Source of the DNA: Chamaea fasciata
Lineage: Eukaryota > Chordata > Aves > Passeriformes > Sylviidae
DNA length: 64,000 nt
Reading direction: 5' to 3'
Assembly (NCBI GenBank): GCA_029207755.1
Contig: JARCOQ010000003.1
Location: 94,566,646-94,630,645 of the forward strand
Shown one piece after another: positions 61,354 through 64,000 of the stretch (the first letter of the stretch is position 1; each line of letters begins with the position of its first letter). The notes beneath the pieces were generated by a model, which was not told where the DNA came from, ran no database searches, and worked only from the letters and a program-made list of their open reading frames with translations. A program made the translations under genes and the position numbers.

Positions 61354-61895
61354 CTTCCGACTGGAAAGAAGATGCCCAAGCCTGGGCACCTAGTCTTTTG
61401 AATGTTGAAAACTGTGGGTCATGTAAAAATATAGTGTGCTTGTCAGACCTTGACCAAGCATGCAGGAGTGTGCATGTTTCCCTGCAGTCTTCATCAAGAT
61501 GACACCTAAAATAATTAGACAGCTTTGGGTTGTTAATAAGTACAGAGTGAACAAACAGATAAGGATACCGCGGCAAGGATATTTCTGGTGGATTTCCAAC
61601 TGAATTGTGTAACATGCTCTTTTGGGCCAACAAAATATAGAATTAACTTTAGAGCTTTAGCTTCTGCTATTCTGACAATATTGCATGACTTCTAGTACCA
61701 CCTTGCAAATTTGCTGTAATGTTGTTGCCTGTCATAATTAACACTGCCTTCTTTACAAATTAATATGGTCCTTCTGCTTCTCCTTGAGGAAAAGAACTAA
61801 AGAACTTCAGTTTTCGTAAACTGTCACATTGACAGATTGGGGCTGTGTACCTAGATATTAAAACACTTCAGCCTGTCCAAATCTTGCAGGTTTTT
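61354..61895. other. Unannotated stretch
   Basis: A 97-codon minus-strand frame (61340-61633) covers half of it. The frame runs toward the T run on the same strand, so it could in principle be the coding end of a retrocopied transcript, but I recognise no protein family in it. Confidence 0.4.
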
Positions 61896-62503
61896 GCCAT
61901 TGTGCGGGTTTTGGCTGGGATGATTTTTTTTCTCCTAGAAGCTGGTATGGTGCTGTGTTTTGGATTTGTGGTGAAAATAGAGTTGCTTTTGTCATCATTA
62001 AGCAGTGCTTGCATGGCATTGAAGCCTTTCCTGCTTCTTACCACAGCCCACCAGTTGGGAGGACGAGGGTGTGCTAGAGGTTGGGAGGGAATGCAGCTGG
62101 AACAACTGATGTCAGCTGATCTAAGGGATATGCTACAACATATGGTGTCATGTTCAGCATGTAGAGCCAGAGCAAGAAGGAGGACAAAGGCGGGGGGAGG
62201 AGATGTTCACAGTGATGGTGCTTGTCTTCCCAAGTCACTGTTACGCATGATGGAGCCCTGCTCTCCTGGGAATGGCTGAACACCTGCTTGTAAGTGGGAA
62301 GAGGTGAATGAATACCTTATTTTGCTTTGCTTGTGTCTGCAGATTTTGTTTGCTTTACTTAAACTGTATTTATCTCAACTCATGATTTTTTTCAATTTTA
62401 GCATTCTGATTCTATTCCCCATCCCACCTGGAGGTGGAAGCAGGGTTGAGCAAAAGTCTTTGTAGAGCTTTGTTGCCTGCTGGGTTTAAACCATGGCAGA
62501 CAT
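61896..62503 (+). mobile_element. Solo ERV LTR (ERVL-like), imperfect 5-bp target duplication
   Basis: The LTR is 61901-62498 (598 bp), starting TGTGCGGGTTTTGGCTGGGA and ending TTTAAACCATGGCA. Flanks are GCCAT (61896-61900) and GACAT (62499-62503), a 5-bp duplication with one mismatch. Internal blocks match the 36314 copy: GTGTTTTGGATTTGTGGTGA near 61954, ACATATGGTGTCATG near 62138, ACTTAAACTGTATTTATCTC near 62357. No retroviral genes are attached. The 144-codon plus-strand frame at 61845-62279 lies almost entirely within the LTR and is not a gene. Confidence 0.88.
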
Positions 62504-63556
62504 ACACCACCAAATTGTCCATGCTTTTAAAGTTCTGAAAGTGATCTTGCATAGTATGAAAAGAGATATCTTTAAATTACACCTATGTTTGTCTCCTCAA
62601 AATACAGAGTTTTCAGCAGATCAGATATCTGTCCTGAACACCATTATGCCTCAGTCAACTCCAGCTAGAGTCATGTTCACATGGTGTTAGCAAACCCCTG
62701 TTTGATACTGGGTAAAGCAGACTTAAACCTGAGGGAAGACAAAGCCAGCAGGTGTAATCTGTGACTGCATACTTCATCAGTTCTTGCCATCAGAAGCCAA
62801 AACGGATGCTAATTTTTCCAGAAATTGAAAACTTGAATCTTATCATCTGCACAGAATTAAAATGGAAATTATTTGAAATAAATAAAGAAGAGGAAAATTG
62901 TTAAGATATTGGAAAGAGACAAAATAGATTCTAATTTATTCAGATTACAGAACTTTCGAAGTACAGAAATATGCTTTAACTCAAAGGAAACAGATGAACT
63001 GTTCGCTAAAAATGGCAAAAAACTGCCTTGACTTTCTTGTTGAAAGGGCGGTTATTTTCTACAGTTTCTGCAATGAGCTAAAATGAGCAATTTATTTTGT
63101 ATTTATTTGCCTTCAGACATGTTTCTATTTATGGCCCATGGTATGCTCAATGGAGTCTTAAAATAGTGAGGCTGGGTTCACAGGATGACTCAATGGATCA
63201 GCATGTAGAAAAGGGCGGATGCAGCCTCTCTGTCGGGGGCAGGATGGCAGCAAGTGCCCCTTGTTGCTCCCCTATGGGTGCCCACAGGCTTCTGTGGAAA
63301 CAGCTGGTCCAGTCCCAGCATGACATTTTTGAAATAACCACAGTTAGTATTGGAGATCCCTGTTGGTCTTATCAATTGAAAAGCTAAAGGCTAAGTATAC
63401 TGTGGTGAACGATATCGGCTCTCAAATTTTGTGACCACTGGGGTCAACTCAAACAACAATGATGGTTAAGGGGAAATGCTTCCATCACAGCCACTGGCAG
63501 CACATGCACCATGTGGATTAAGTACTGCATTCTCTACTCAATAATTCTGTACAGGG
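62504..63556. other. Unannotated stretch
   Basis: About 1 kb between two LTRs. The part 63180-63350 is GC-richer with a 96-codon plus-strand frame lacking a known motif. It could be internal retroviral sequence of the neighbouring element, but I see no gag, pol or env signature. Confidence 0.4.
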
Positions 63557-63913
63557 TGTGGGTGCCCAGGCTGGGGCTATCCCAGCCAGACACAGTCAGT
63601 TCCAGCCAGACACAGCCAGTTCCTGCCAGACACGGCTGGTTCCTGCCAGACACAGCTGGTTCCAGCCAGATCCAGCTGCCCACTGCAGAGCTGAGCCAAC
63701 ACCTGGGGGGTGGGGATGCCTCAGGGGAACAAATTCAAGAAAGGGCAAAACACAACACAGAAGATTCTGAGGAAAGAGTAGATAAGAGAAAGAGTCCCAT
63801 GAACTTTAAGGTGAGAACAGAGGGAGAGGGCAGTGCTGCTCCAGGCCCTGGAACAGAGATTCCCCTGCAGCCTGTGGAGAGGACCATGCTGGAGCAGGTA
63901 TTCACATCAGAAT
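63557..63913 (+). mobile_element. Long ERV LTR, plus strand, interrupted by a younger LTR
   Basis: TGTGGGTGCCCAGGCTGG at the left matches, in the opposite orientation, the start of the 26270-27085 element. The shared block AGAGATTCCCCTGCAGCCTG (63852-63871), followed by TGGAGAGGACC and GGAGCAGGTATTCACATCAG, also corresponds. The segment stops at 63913 where another LTR begins, and the rest should continue past the window edge. It contains a 20-bp tandem array not present in the 26270 copy. The 141-codon frame 63511-63936 runs through both LTRs and is not a gene. Confidence 0.72.
63581..63678 (+). repeat. 20-bp tandem repeat, four full units and a partial fifth
   Basis: Units of TCCAGCCAGACACAGCCAGT type begin at 63581, 63601, 63621, 63641 and 63661, differing by one to three bases each. 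The period is exactly 20 bp. It lies in the U3-like part of the long LTR. Confidence 0.95.
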
Positions 63914-64000
63914 TGTGTTGGTTTTGTCTGAGGTAGGGTTACTTTTCTTCCCAGTGGCTGGTAGGGGCTGTATTTTGTATTTGTGCTGAACACAGGGTTG
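63914..64000 (+). mobile_element. ERV LTR (ERVL-like), truncated by window end
   Basis: TGTGTTGGTTTTGTCTGAGG starts an LTR of the same family as 36314 and 61901. The following TTCTTCCCAGTGGCTGGTAG (63947-63966) and TATTTGTGCTGAACACAGGG match the same order. The 5 bp before it (AGAAT, 63909-63913) should recur after its far end, outside the window. It is inserted in the long LTR at 63557. Confidence 0.85.

Noticed and set aside
61845..62279. 144-codon plus-strand open frame
   Set aside because: It lies almost wholly inside the 61901-62498 LTR, and matching frames in sister LTRs are not conserved.
63511..63936. 141-codon plus-strand open frame
   Set aside because: It crosses a tandem repeat and the junction of two nested LTRs, so it cannot be an ancestral gene.

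Overview
The window reads as vertebrate nuclear DNA from a bird, most likely a passerine. The evidence is the repeat content: at least eight CR1 LINE copies, most ending in the avian CR1 3' tail, and about a dozen solo LTRs of avian endogenous retroviruses. Some of these LTRs end in the TGTCATGGTTTA-type terminus common in songbirds. Between them lies AT-rich, intron/intergenic-like sequence. I found no intact protein-coding gene, rRNA gene or convincing tRNA gene, so I treat the window as a gene desert or the inside of a very long intron. Family names are from memory of avian repeats, not from a search.

Layout. 1-4 kb: unannotated AT-rich DNA. 4.0-5.6 kb: an eroded minus-strand LTR abutting a plus-strand CR1. 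7.2-7.6 kb: a 382-bp solo LTR with a perfect 6-bp target duplication. 11.1-13.0 kb: a minus-strand CR1 split by a 626-bp LTR. 16.5-16.8 kb: an old CR1 piece. 17.36-17.47 kb: a perfect 58-bp tandem duplication. 22.9-23.4 kb and 26.3-27.1 kb: two minus-strand LTRs of different families. 27.6 and 28.8-29.3 kb: CR1 tails. 31.9-32.1 kb: a 186-bp uninterrupted CCTT tract with a hairpin just before it. 36.3-37.0 kb: a solo LTR with 5-bp target duplications and an internal trinucleotide expansion. 37.4-44.9 kb: mostly unrecognised DNA with a 150-codon minus-strand open frame and a cysteine-rich minus-strand open frame. 44.9-45.1 kb: a short solo LTR. 46.8-47.5 kb: another minus-strand LTR. 48.5 and 55.7 kb: CR1 pieces. 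59.4-61.0 kb: a minus-strand CR1 split by a 540-bp LTR. 61.16-61.35 kb: a 39-nt T run with flanking 8-bp direct repeats that looks like a poly(A)-tailed retrocopy. 61.9-62.5 kb: a solo LTR. 63.56-64.0 kb: a long LTR with 20-bp tandem repeats, itself broken by a younger LTR that runs off the window.

Nothing here forms a cooperating gene set. The interpretable content is a history of retroelement insertion: CR1 copies first, then LTRs landing in CR1 copies and in older LTRs. Internal retroviral genes are absent wherever both ends can be seen, which fits LTR-LTR recombination to solo LTRs. Items worth a second look are the poly(A)-like insertion (rare in birds, whose CR1 does not use poly(A)), the cysteine-rich open frame at 43.3-43.5 kb, the unexplained 150-codon frame at 37.7-38.2 kb, and the long pure CCTT array.
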